From positions 56,775-120,774 of the forward strand of contig NZ_PTQW01000009.1 in NCBI RefSeq assembly GCF_004343725.1: a stretch of DNA of 64,000 nt, given 5' to 3'. The translations under genes and the position numbers were made by a program. This document shows, piece after piece, positions 17,451-25,703 of the stretch; positions within the stretch are counted from its first letter, which is position 1, and each line of letters begins with the position of its first letter. Source of the stretch: Treponema sp. J25. Lineage in GTDB: Bacteria; Spirochaetota; Spirochaetia; Treponematales; Breznakiellaceae. Below the pieces are notes generated by a model. It did not search any database and was not told where the DNA came from. It saw only the letters and a list, made by a program, of their open reading frames with translations.

Positions 17451-18452
17451 ATGGGCATGCTGCGTTGGTTGCGATGGGGAGTTGCTTGTGTTGCTTGTAT
17501 AGCTTTCCTTGTGGGATGTGCTTCTACAGAGTCCAAGACACCGGTGGAGCGCCATGGGGCGCTCCGCGTAGAAGGCACTTTTCTCCTGAATGAACAGGGG
17601 AAGAAGATCCAACTGCGGGGAATTAGTTCTCATGGTCTCCAATGGTATGGGCGTTATGCCAATAAGGCTGTTTTGCAATGGTTGCGGGATGATTGGCATA
17701 TCGATGTCTGGCGGGCGGCCCTCTACCTTACCGAAGGAGGCTACATTCAGAATCGCGCCCTGAAACAACGGGTAATCGATTCTATAGAGGCGGCCCGGGA
17801 TCTGGGGCTATATGTGGTGGTCGATTGGCACGTCCTGCGGGAGGGAACGCCCCAGGCATATAAGAAGGATGCCCTAGAATTTTTTACTGAGATTGCTGCT
17901 ACCTATGGGCATCTTCCTAATCTTATCTATGAAATATGTAACGAACCCAATGGGAAGGACGTCACTTGGAGCGGGGTGATAAAGCCCTATGCGGAAGAAG
18001 TAATCGCCCGAATCCGACAGTATGATCCGGATAACCTTATTATTGTAGGAACCCCTACCTGGAGTCAGGATGTGGATGTGGCTGCAGAGGATCCTATCAC
18101 GGGCTGGTCCAACATCATGTATACCCTTCATTTTTATGCGGGAAGCCACGGAAAAGAGTTGCGGGATAAGGCAGAACGGGCTCTAGCTAAGGGATTACCC
18201 ATTTTTGTTACCGAATGGGGCACTACTTTAGCAAGTGGTCATGAGGGGCCCTTTATCAAGGAAAGCGAAGAATGGCTTTCCTTTTTAAAGCGGCACTCTA
18301 TTTCCTGGATTAATTGGTCTTTGAACAATAAAGGGGAAGATTCGGGACTTTTGGTGTACAACGCCGATCGGGAAGGGAAGGGTACCTGGAAAGAAGAAGA
18401 CCTTTCTCCCTCGGGAAAATTCATACGAAAAATTTTGCGAAAGCGCCCATAG
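17451..18452 (+). CDS. GH5-family endoglucanase lipoprotein
   Basis: A 333-residue glycoside hydrolase family 5 (cellulase) protein. A lipoprotein signal (RWGVACVACIAFLVGC) places it at the cell surface or in the periplasm. The GH5 core follows: RGISSHGLQWYG, the Arg of WRAALYL, VVVDWHV, the catalytic acid Glu of IYEICNEPNG, a YTLHFYAGSHG strand and the nucleophile Glu of FVTEWGT. It probably cuts beta-1,4-glucan or a related chain outside the cytosol, producing oligosaccharides for the adjacent importer. AAGGAACGG precedes ATG 17451. It is the last gene of the LacI-controlled operon. Confidence 0.92.
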   Translation: MGMLRWLRWGVACVACIAFLVGCASTESKTPVERHGALRVEGTFLLNEQGKKIQLRGISSHGLQWYGRYANKAVLQWLRDDWHIDVWRAALYLTEGGYIQNRALKQRVIDSIEAARDLGLYVVVDWHVLREGTPQAYKKDALEFFTEIAATYGHLPNLIYEICNEPNGKDVTWSGVIKPYAEEVIARIRQYDPDNLIIVGTPTWSQDVDVAAEDPITGWSNIMYTLHFYAGSHGKELRDKAERALAKGLPIFVTEWGTTLASGHEGPFIKESEEWLSFLKRHSISWINWSLNNKGEDSGLLVYNADREGKGTWKEEDLSPSGKFIRKILRKRP

Positions 18453-18792
18453 GCATGGGATCACCCGGTTTTGTTCACGGTGATGTGCGGCCTAGACATG
18501 AGTTCTTGAAAAAGCCCCCTCTATAAGGGAAGGGGCATGAGAGGCCCTCTTTCAAAAAGTCCTGAGGGATAGAAAGGGCTGTGCAAGCAACGGGCCCCTA
18601 TTGCTTCAGGGATTAGTTTCTTGATAATTGCTTTCATACTTTGATCTTTGTTTTGACGGAGGGGGCTCTCTGTTTACAGAACATGCCCCCCTCTTTTTCT
18701 TGACCCCCATATGCCTGCCATGGTATGCTAAGAAGTATCGTCATGGAGGAGGGGACCTCCTATTCTTTTGTATCTCATAAACGGAGTTCGCC
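18453..18792. other. Intergenic region with hairpins before smc
   Basis: This stretch of 340 bases holds two hairpins and no credible gene. GCCCC and GGGGC pair at 18514-18536 without a T-run. A stronger T-tailed hairpin lies at 18659-18698. The smc promoter is not clear; ACGGAG before the TTG start serves as the ribosome site. Confidence 0.6.
18659..18698 (+). terminator. Rho-independent terminator between GH5 and smc
   Basis: GAGGGGGC pairs with GCCCCCCTC (one bulged C), with an inner TCTG-TTTA-CAGA stem, followed by five T. It would end readthrough from the glycan operon. Confidence 0.6.
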
Positions 18793-21780
18793 TTGTTTCT
18801 CAAAAGCCTGGAAATATTTGGTTTTAAATCCTTTGCAGATAGGACCCGCATCGAGTTTTCCGATGGAATCACGGCCCTGCTAGGCCCCAATGGTTGTGGT
18901 AAATCCAACGTGGTGGATGCCATCAAGTGGGTGCTGGGGGAACAAACCTCCAAGTCCCTGCGGGCCGAGAAAATGGAAGATGTCATTTTCAATGGGACAG
19001 AACATCGAAAACCCCTAAATGTGGCAGAGGTGACCATTACGCTGGCAAACGAGACAGGGGTGCTCCCCCTGGATGTGCCGGAAATCCAGATCAAACGACG
19101 GCTGTATCGGTCCGGTGAAAGCGAATACTACATCAATTCGGCGCCGGTAAAGCTCAAGGATATCCGGGAACTCTTCTGGGATACGGGGGTAGGCAAGGCG
19201 GCCTACTCGGTGATGGAACAGGGTAAGATCGATCAGATCCTTTCTTCAAAACCCGAGGAACGGCGGTATCTTTTTGAAGAGGCGGCGGGTATTACCCGCT
19301 ACAAGGTCCGGGGAGCCGAGGCAGAACGGAAGCTCGAAAAGACCGAAGAAAACATGCGCCAGGTAGAAGGTATCTTGGGAGAAGTTAAGCGTTCCTACGA
19401 TACCTTGAAAGTTCAAGCTGAAAAGACCTTACTGTACCGAAAACTTAAAGAAGAAATCTTTCAATATGAACTGGACATTCAACTGCTCCGGTTGCGACAG
19501 TTTATCAACGAGCGGGAAAGCAAAAAAGAGGCTGTGACAGAAACGACCCGTCAACGGGATGCACTTCAGGCAGAGTTGGATGCTATAAATCGGGCCCTGG
19601 AAGAAAACATGGATATGGTAAATTCCATGGAAGCCCAATTGGTACAGCATCAGAAAGAACTCTATGGTCTTGCGGTAGAAAAAAATGCAAAAGAAAAAGA
19701 AGCCCGGCTTCTTGCGGAGCAACGACAGCAAATTCTTGCAAAGATTACTCAGAACGAAGGACGGGAACGGGCTATTCAACTTAAAATAGAAGAGCTTTCT
19801 GATGATGCTCAGGAGCAGGATGGGGTTGTGCGGGACCTCCGAAAGCGCCTCGAAGAAATCGAAAAAAATATCACGACCTTTGAAGAAAATATTCAGCTTG
19901 CATCCCATCATATTGGAGAAAATGAAGAAGAGGTGCGCCGTTCGCAGGAAGCGATTCGATCCCATGAAGAAGAACGGCTCCGTCTGGAACAGGATCTCAC
20001 GGCCTTAACCGATGATATTGTCCGGGCCCTGGATGAAGGACTCAAAGGGGCAGGCTATTCGGTGGCTGAACGGCGTCGCCTGGAAGAAGCTCTTGATGGA
20101 ACCCTTAAAAAACTCAAAACCCATATAGAGGGGAAAAAACATATATTCCAGGATATGGTGCGCATGCTTACTGGCTATTCCCAGGGAACCCTGTCCTTAT
20201 CTCCTCAGGATGGAGCGGCCATCGCCAAAACCCTGGAAGGGGCCTCTACAGATACAGAACAGGATGTAGCGGAGCTGGTCCAGCTTTTTGATGCTTACAA
20301 GAGGCTTACGCCAACCTTTATCGATGATTTTTTAGCCCCCGAAGGGATTATTACCCGAAAACGTCAACTGGATGAAAAAATAGGGGTCCTTAAGAGCCGG
20401 ATTCAGGATCTTCAGAAAAAGATTGAAGACCTGCGGAAGGAAAATGATGGTCTGGGACTCAAAATCGAAGAATACCGAAAAACCCTGGAAGAACTCCGGC
20501 TAAGCCGGGTGCGCATGAGTACCCAGGCACAGGCGGCAGAGGAACAGGCCCGGCTCATCCGACGGGAACTGGCCGGTCAGGAGGGGCTTCTTAAGACAGT
20601 TCAGGATGAACTTTTCCTGGACCGAAAACGGCGGGATGAGATTCTTGAGCAACTGGAAGATGTGGAAGCGGATATCGCCGATATAGAGCGGCGGGGGCGC
20701 ACCCTGGCAGAAGAACTGGATGCCCTGGAAAAAGATATCGCCCGGCGAAATGGAGATGTGGCGGGTAAGCAGGAACTGATAAAGAAAAAGGTTGCCGAGA
20801 AGGGGAAGATCCAGCAAAACCTGGAAAAGCAGCACCTCGAGCTTGCCCAGCTTGAAACGGAAATAAAGAATCTCCTGGATAACTTCCGGGAAACCCATTC
20901 CCGGGACCTTCTGGAATTTGAAGAGCGGATGTATACCATTACAGCTCCTCAGGCAGAACTGCGGGAGAAACTGGCCGGAGCGCGGAATGCTCTCAAAGAG
21001 CTTGGCCAGGTAAACCTGATGGCGCCAGAGGAATTCCAGGAAGTAAAAGAGCGCTACGATTTCTTAAGCAATCAGCTTGCGGATCTTGCCCGGGCCCGGG
21101 AGGACCTAGAACGGATTACCGCGGAAATCCGTTCTGAATCGTCGGAGCTCTTCCTTGCCACGTATAACCGCATCAAAAAGAACTTTCACAACATGTTCCG
21201 CCGTCTTTTTGGCGGTGGTCGGGCGGAACTCCGTCTTTCGGATCCCCACCATGTGCTTCAGTCGGGTATCGAAATATATGCTCAGCCGCCGGGGAAAAAA
21301 CTCGAGAATATCAATCTCCTTTCGGGGGGTGAAAAATCCATGACGGCGGTGGCCCTGCTGTTTGCTACCTACATGGTCAAGCCTTCTCCCTTCTGTTTTC
21401 TGGACGAAATCGATGCGGCCCTGGATGAACAGAATGTGACCCGCTTTGTTCAGCTTTTAAAAGAGTTTGGCAGTACGAGTCAATTTATCGTAATTACCCA
21501 TAATAAGAAAACCGTCACCGGAGCCAATACCCTTTTGGGGGTTACCATGGAAGAATCGGGGGTGACCAAGGTAATATCGGTGCGTCTGGAAAATGAAGAG
21601 GCCCGCCATCATCCCCGAGAAACCTTTGAGGAAACAGAATCCTTTGAAGAAGAAGATGTGGAAGAAGAGGTTGGTATGGAACTACCTCCGGGGATTGATG
21701 ATCCTAGTAAAGTACGGGAAGAGGATCTTCGGCCCATTCGAGCTTCCAGGAATACCGTAGCGGAAAATGAGGGGCGGTGA
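18793..21780 (+). CDS. smc: Chromosome segregation protein SMC, short form with atypical hinge
   Basis: A 995-residue SMC ATPase. The N-terminal head has Walker A GPNGCGKSNVVDAIKW (about 32-47). Long coiled coils run through about 165-400 and 515-760. The C-terminal head has the signature LLSGGEKSMTAVALLFA (about 841) and Walker B FCFLDEIDAALDEQN (about 869). It should organise and segregate the chromosome with ScpAB. The start is TTG 18793 after ACGGAG. The usual 150-residue hinge with its glycine-rich dimer contacts is not recognisable. The middle (about 405-515) is instead a shorter helical stretch, which makes the protein some 150-200 residues shorter than B. subtilis SMC. An acidic tail of about 60 residues follows the head. 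Confidence 0.92.
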   Translation: MFLKSLEIFGFKSFADRTRIEFSDGITALLGPNGCGKSNVVDAIKWVLGEQTSKSLRAEKMEDVIFNGTEHRKPLNVAEVTITLANETGVLPLDVPEIQIKRRLYRSGESEYYINSAPVKLKDIRELFWDTGVGKAAYSVMEQGKIDQILSSKPEERRYLFEEAAGITRYKVRGAEAERKLEKTEENMRQVEGILGEVKRSYDTLKVQAEKTLLYRKLKEEIFQYELDIQLLRLRQFINERESKKEAVTETTRQRDALQAELDAINRALEENMDMVNSMEAQLVQHQKELYGLAVEKNAKEKEARLLAEQRQQILAKITQNEGRERAIQLKIEELSDDAQEQDGVVRDLRKRLEEIEKNITTFEENIQLASHHIGENEEEVRRSQEAIRSHEEERLRLEQDLTALTDDIVRALDEGLKGAGYSVAERRRLEEALDGTLKKLKTHIEGKKHIFQDMVRMLTGYSQGTLSLSPQDGAAIAKTLEGASTDTEQDVAELVQLFDAYKRLTPTFIDDFLAPEGIITRKRQLDEKIGVLKSRIQDLQKKIEDLRKENDGLGLKIEEYRKTLEELRLSRVRMSTQAQAAEEQARLIRRELAGQEGLLKTVQDELFLDRKRRDEILEQLEDVEADIADIERRGRTLAEELDALEKDIARRNGDVAGKQELIKKKVAEKGKIQQNLEKQHLELAQLETEIKNLLDNFRETHSRDLLEFEERMYTITAPQAELREKLAGARNALKELGQVNLMAPEEFQEVKERYDFLSNQLADLARAREDLERITAEIRSESSELFLATYNRIKKNFHNMFRRLFGGGRAELRLSDPHHVLQSGIEIYAQPPGKKLENINLLSGGEKSMTAVALLFATYMVKPSPFCFLDEIDAALDEQNVTRFVQLLKEFGSTSQFIVITHNKKTVTGANTLLGVTMEESGVTKVISVRLENEEARHHPRETFEETESFEEEDVEEEVGMELPPGIDDPSKVREEDLRPIRASRNTVAENEGR

Positions 21781-21793
21781 TACTATAGGAGTA

Positions 21794-23464
21794 ATGAAAA
21801 GGTATTGGAACATATTCCCTCTTCTTATGGCGGGTGTTCTGGCCTGTAAGACGGTGCCCCCTGCCTCGCAAGAATCCCCTGGAGAAAAAGCGGAAGCCCC
21901 TTCCCCACAAGAGGTTTCTGTTTCTGCAGAGGCTAAGGCCCCTGGCCCAGAATCAGCCCTGGAAACACAGAAAACAGCTGGCCCGGACCTTTCTGAGGCC
22001 CCTCTTTTTTTAGGAGACCCCCCCATTCTGGTGGGGGAAGTGCCATCCCCGCCGGCATTCCCCGAACCTTCTGCCCCTCTGAAAATACCGGCAGAATCTC
22101 AGACTGCAGTAGTTACAGATAAAACCGCTTCTTCCCTGACCGGCGAAGAGCAAACAGGAAAATCCCTTTCTCAAGATTCTTCGGGGACATCCCCACGCCA
22201 GGAACGGCCCGCCGAAACAAAACCGCCGGCTTCTTCAACTTCATCAACGGAACAGAAGAAAACAACCACGCCGCCGGTGCTTAAACCCACCGAACCGGTG
22301 GTGGCTGAACAGAAAACTGAATCCCCTGCCTCGCCCCTTCAAAGTCTTCCTGAACCTGCGGTTCGGGGGGAAGGGGCACTCCCTGAAGCGCTTTCCTATT
22401 CCCGATCGGTGCGAGCCCTGGTAGGACAGCTTGTGGAAGTTCCTTTTCAGGGGGGTGGATGGATTTATTTGGGAGAAGTGGCGGGGCGGCGGGGGCTTGT
22501 CTACGATTCACGGCGAACCGATCCGGAGGGCCAGACCTTTATTTTTCGAGCCGAAAATGTGGGGCTCTATAGCCTGAAATTTTTTCGTCAGGATTTCTTG
22601 CAGGATTATGTGATAAATGATTATGTGCGGGTGGAGGTTATCCAGAACCCCGAAATAACTGAAACCGGCGGATTTCGCCTTGCCCCTGATCGGGGAAGGG
22701 TGGTAGCCGAACCACGCTGGCCCCCCCGCTCTGTAGCTGCTGCCCCGGCGGCGGCCCCGGAATCGTCGAAGGGAACTGGGGACCAATCGGCAAGCCCCAT
22801 TTCTTCTTCCACAAAAGGAGAGCAGGGGGACAATACCTCTGCCTTCTCCCCGGTGCCACCAGCAAATACCGGAACTTCAGCGCCTGCTTCATCAGGAACT
22901 GCCGGTGGTTCGGCGAATGTTTCCCCCGGGGCCGCCGCCGGAACCTCTTCTGCTTCACAGGGGGCTGTCCCTGCGGCAACGGGAGGCTCTGGACCTGCGC
23001 CGGGTGGGGCCCCTTCAGGGACCACTACGACGGGTGCGGGGGCCCAGAATCTACGTACTTCGGGGGGTCAGGCTACATCGACTGCTCCAGGCCTCTCTGC
23101 AGTTTCTGGTGGGACTCCTTCGGGCCTTTCTGCGCTTTCTGGTGTTTCTCCCGCATCCTCGACGCTCCCTGAAAATACGAGCCTGGAGGCGTTGCTTCGC
23201 CAGGCTCGGGATGCCTACGAGAAAAACCAATATGCCGCAGCTCTGGATCTACTCAATCAGATGTATGATTCGTATCCCGCGGGAACGGACGAAGCCCTCT
23301 GGCTTATGGGCCAGATCTTTGAAACCCAGGGGCCTCAGCGGGACATAAAAAAAGCCTACGATGCCTATAAACGGCTCCTTGAGGAATTCCCCACCAGTAG
23401 CCGCTATGACGAGGCTCAACGGCGGGTACGTTACATTGAACGGTTTTACTTTAACATTCGCTAG
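21794..23464 (+). CDS. Proline/alanine-rich lipoprotein with C-terminal TPR domain
   Basis: A protein of 556 residues beginning MKRYWNIFPLLMAGVLAC, a lipoprotein signal peptide ending in VLAC. A long low-complexity P/A/S/T/G-rich region (about 20-190 and 310-460) surrounds a small conserved globular part (VRALVGQLVEVPFQGGGWIYLGEVAGRRGLVY). The last 90 residues form TPR-like helices (ALLRQARDAYEKNQYAAALDLLNQMYD), as in BamD/YbgF-type periplasmic proteins. ATG 21794 follows TAGGAG; an ATG at 21767 inside smc is rejected. It is probably an envelope scaffold spanning the periplasm by its linkers; no precise role is known. Confidence 0.8.
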   Translation: MKRYWNIFPLLMAGVLACKTVPPASQESPGEKAEAPSPQEVSVSAEAKAPGPESALETQKTAGPDLSEAPLFLGDPPILVGEVPSPPAFPEPSAPLKIPAESQTAVVTDKTASSLTGEEQTGKSLSQDSSGTSPRQERPAETKPPASSTSSTEQKKTTTPPVLKPTEPVVAEQKTESPASPLQSLPEPAVRGEGALPEALSYSRSVRALVGQLVEVPFQGGGWIYLGEVAGRRGLVYDSRRTDPEGQTFIFRAENVGLYSLKFFRQDFLQDYVINDYVRVEVIQNPEITETGGFRLAPDRGRVVAEPRWPPRSVAAAPAAAPESSKGTGDQSASPISSSTKGEQGDNTSAFSPVPPANTGTSAPASSGTAGGSANVSPGAAAGTSSASQGAVPAATGGSGPAPGGAPSGTTTTGAGAQNLRTSGGQATSTAPGLSAVSGGTPSGLSALSGVSPASSTLPENTSLEALLRQARDAYEKNQYAAALDLLNQMYDSYPAGTDEALWLMGQIFETQGPQRDIKKAYDAYKRLLEEFPTSSRYDEAQRRVRYIERFYFNIR

Positions 23465-23482
23465 AATGGGGTGTCCGATTCT

Positions 23483-24064
23483 ATGAAAAAAACAGGTCCA
23501 GCCATTGGGGTTCTCCTCGTAGTACTTTCTATTTCCTATCTTTACGCTAAGAGCCCCTCATCCCAGCGGCAAGACCTGTATCGGGTGAATAAAGAGAACA
23601 TAAGCTTTTCTTCCCAGGTGGTTTTAAGCCGCTGCCTGCCGGCCTTTGTGGAAGAAGTAGTTGATGGAGATACCATCAAGGTACGGCTTAGCGGTTCCAT
23701 TCCCCGTTCCCTGAAGGCTCGAGAAACCATCCGGCTTCTGGGGATTGATGCGCCCGAAACAGAAAGCTCCCCCCGGCCGGTGGGTTTCTTTGGGGAAGAA
23801 GCAAAAAAATATGCTCGTCGCCTGTTATTACAGCAGCGGGTGTTTCTTGCCTTTGACTGGGATTTGCGGGATCGGTATGGCCGATTGCTGGCCTATGTGT
23901 ACCTTCCTGACGGACGCTGTGTGAACAAACTGCTTATCGAAGAAGGATACGCCTATGCCTATACCCGCTATCCCTTTCAATTCTTAGAGGAATTTCGGCA
24001 GGCCCAAAATATTGCCCGATCTCAAAAACGGGGACTCTGGGCCAGCGCTTCCCCGAAAAATTAA
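23483..24064 (+). CDS. Thermonuclease (SNase-like) family protein
   Basis: An OB-fold staphylococcal-nuclease-like domain (about residues 55-190) behind an N-terminal hydrophobic segment (AIGVLLVVLSISYLYA) that should export or anchor it. The calcium and catalytic positions are present: VVDGDTIKV (Asp), RLLGIDAPETES (Arg, Asp, Glu) and DRYGRLLAYVYL (Arg). It should cleave DNA or RNA outside the cytosol. ATG 23483 is preferred over GTG 23471. It follows the TPR lipoprotein gene closely and converges with the ABC-F gene, the two stop codons overlapping by four bases. Confidence 0.88.
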   Translation: MKKTGPAIGVLLVVLSISYLYAKSPSSQRQDLYRVNKENISFSSQVVLSRCLPAFVEEVVDGDTIKVRLSGSIPRSLKARETIRLLGIDAPETESSPRPVGFFGEEAKKYARRLLLQQRVFLAFDWDLRDRYGRLLAYVYLPDGRCVNKLLIEEGYAYAYTRYPFQFLEEFRQAQNIARSQKRGLWASASPKN

Positions 24065-25701
24065 ATCTGAAGCCGCTCCCGGTGATGATAGGCGGCGGCC
24101 CGCAGTTCCTTTACCTGTTCGTCCTTAAGGTAGTCTTCAAAGTTCATCATCCGATCGATATAGGTTCCATCGGGGAGAAGCTCTATAATCCGGTTTGCAA
24201 TGGAGGTGATGAACTCGTGATCGTGGGTGTTGAACAGGAGAACCCCCTGGAAATCCACGAGCCCTTCGTTGAGGGATGTGATGGCCTCAAGATCCAGATG
24301 ATTGGTAGGCTCGTCAAGGATAAGAACGTTCGCCCCGGAAAGCATCATCCTGGCTAAGAGACAGCGGACCTTTTCTCCCCCAGAAAGTACCCGGACAGGT
24401 TTTAGTGCCTCATCCCCAGAAAAGAGCATCCTTCCCAAGAAACTACGGACATAGGTTTCGTCCTGGTCCGGGGAAAACTGTTTAAGCCAATCGGTGATGG
24501 AAAGGTCCGTGTCAAAATAGCGCCCATGTTCCCGGGGAAAGTAGGAAAAACTCACCGTTTGTCCCCAGGCGATGTCCCCCGATTGAGGGACAAGTTCCCC
24601 CGCCAGAATATCAAAAAGGGCCGTTTTTGCCTGATGCTGGAGCCCTACAAAGGCGATCTTATCTTCCCGGTGCACCGTCAGCGAAAAGTTTTTAAGAAGC
24701 ACCGTTCCATCGGGAGCCGTATAGTTCAGTTTTTCTATCCGAAGTACATTGTTGCCGATTTCCCGGTTTGGTTTAAAGGCCACGTAGGGGAATTTTCGAG
24801 TAGTAACCGGAATTGAGTCCAATTCCAGCTTTTCAAGGACCTTTTTACGACTTGTGGCCTGACGGCTTTTCGAGGCATTGCTTGCAAAGCGTTGGATGAA
24901 CTCTTTAAGTTCCCGGGCCTTTTCTTCGTTCTTTTTCTGCTGCTCCCGGGCTTGTCGCTGGAGAATCTGGCTCATCTTATACCAGAAATCGTAGTTCCCC
25001 GCATACATGGTAATCCGCCCATAATCAATATCGCAGATATGGGTACAGACTGTATTAAGAAAGTGACGATCGTGGGAAACCACAATCACAGTGTTGGGAA
25101 ATTCGATCAGAAATTCTTCGAGCCACTCGATGGATTCAAGATCTAGACCGTTGGTGGGCTCATCCAGGAGAAGGATATCGGGATTCCCAAAGAGGGCCTG
25201 CGCCAGGAGGACCCGTACCTTTTGGGCTTCGTCAAGTTCGCTCATCATCTTGCCCTGGGCCTCTTCTTCAAGGCCCAGGCCGGAAAGAAGCTGACTTGCC
25301 TGGGCTTCCGCTTCCCAACCCCCCAGTTCTGCAAATTCCGCTTCCAGTTCCCCCGCCCTAAGGCCCTCTTCGTCGGTGAGGTGTTCTTTGGAATAGAGAG
25401 CTTCCCGTTCTTTAGCCACCGCATATAAGCGGGGATAGCCCATGAGAACCGTGTCCATCACCGAATAGGATTCAAAGGCAAAGTGGTCCTGCTGGAGCAC
25501 GGCAATCCGCTCGCCCGGAGTTATGGATATTTCTCCCCTGTCGGCTTCGATTTCTCCCGAGAGAACCTTCAGAAAGGTAGATTTTCCCGCCCCATTGGCC
25601 CCAATGATGCCATAGCAGTTGCCGGGGGTAAATTTTAAATTTACTTCTTTAAAGAGGACCCGTTCCCCAAAGGCAACCCGTAAATCTGTTATGGTAATCA
25701 C
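24061..25701 (-). CDS. ABC-F family ATPase (YbiT type)
   Basis: A 546-residue soluble protein with two ABC ATPase domains and no membrane part. Domain 1 has Walker A GANGAGKST (about 36) and Walker B ILLLDEPTNGLD. A charged linker (ILQRQAREQQKKNEEKARELKEF, about 245-290) follows. Domain 2 has signature LSGGEKVRCLLARM and Walker B LILDEPTNHLD. The second Walker A is degenerate (GLQHQAKTA), and the first signature reads SELDEAQKV; both variations are usual in the YbiT branch. ABC-F proteins act at the ribosomal E site to relieve stalled translation. The start is GTG 25701 with AAAGGAG upstream. It lies two bases after the helicase gene stop. Confidence 0.9.
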   Translation of the reverse strand: MITITDLRVAFGERVLFKEVNLKFTPGNCYGIIGANGAGKSTFLKVLSGEIEADRGEISITPGERIAVLQQDHFAFESYSVMDTVLMGYPRLYAVAKEREALYSKEHLTDEEGLRAGELEAEFAELGGWEAEAQASQLLSGLGLEEEAQGKMMSELDEAQKVRVLLAQALFGNPDILLLDEPTNGLDLESIEWLEEFLIEFPNTVIVVSHDRHFLNTVCTHICDIDYGRITMYAGNYDFWYKMSQILQRQAREQQKKNEEKARELKEFIQRFASNASKSRQATSRKKVLEKLELDSIPVTTRKFPYVAFKPNREIGNNVLRIEKLNYTAPDGTVLLKNFSLTVHREDKIAFVGLQHQAKTALFDILAGELVPQSGDIAWGQTVSFSYFPREHGRYFDTDLSITDWLKQFSPDQDETYVRSFLGRMLFSGDEALKPVRVLSGGEKVRCLLARMMLSGANVLILDEPTNHLDLEAITSLNEGLVDFQGVLLFNTHDHEFITSIANRIIELLPDGTYIDRMMNFEDYLKDEQVKELRAAAYHHRERLQI

Positions 25702-25703
25702 AA

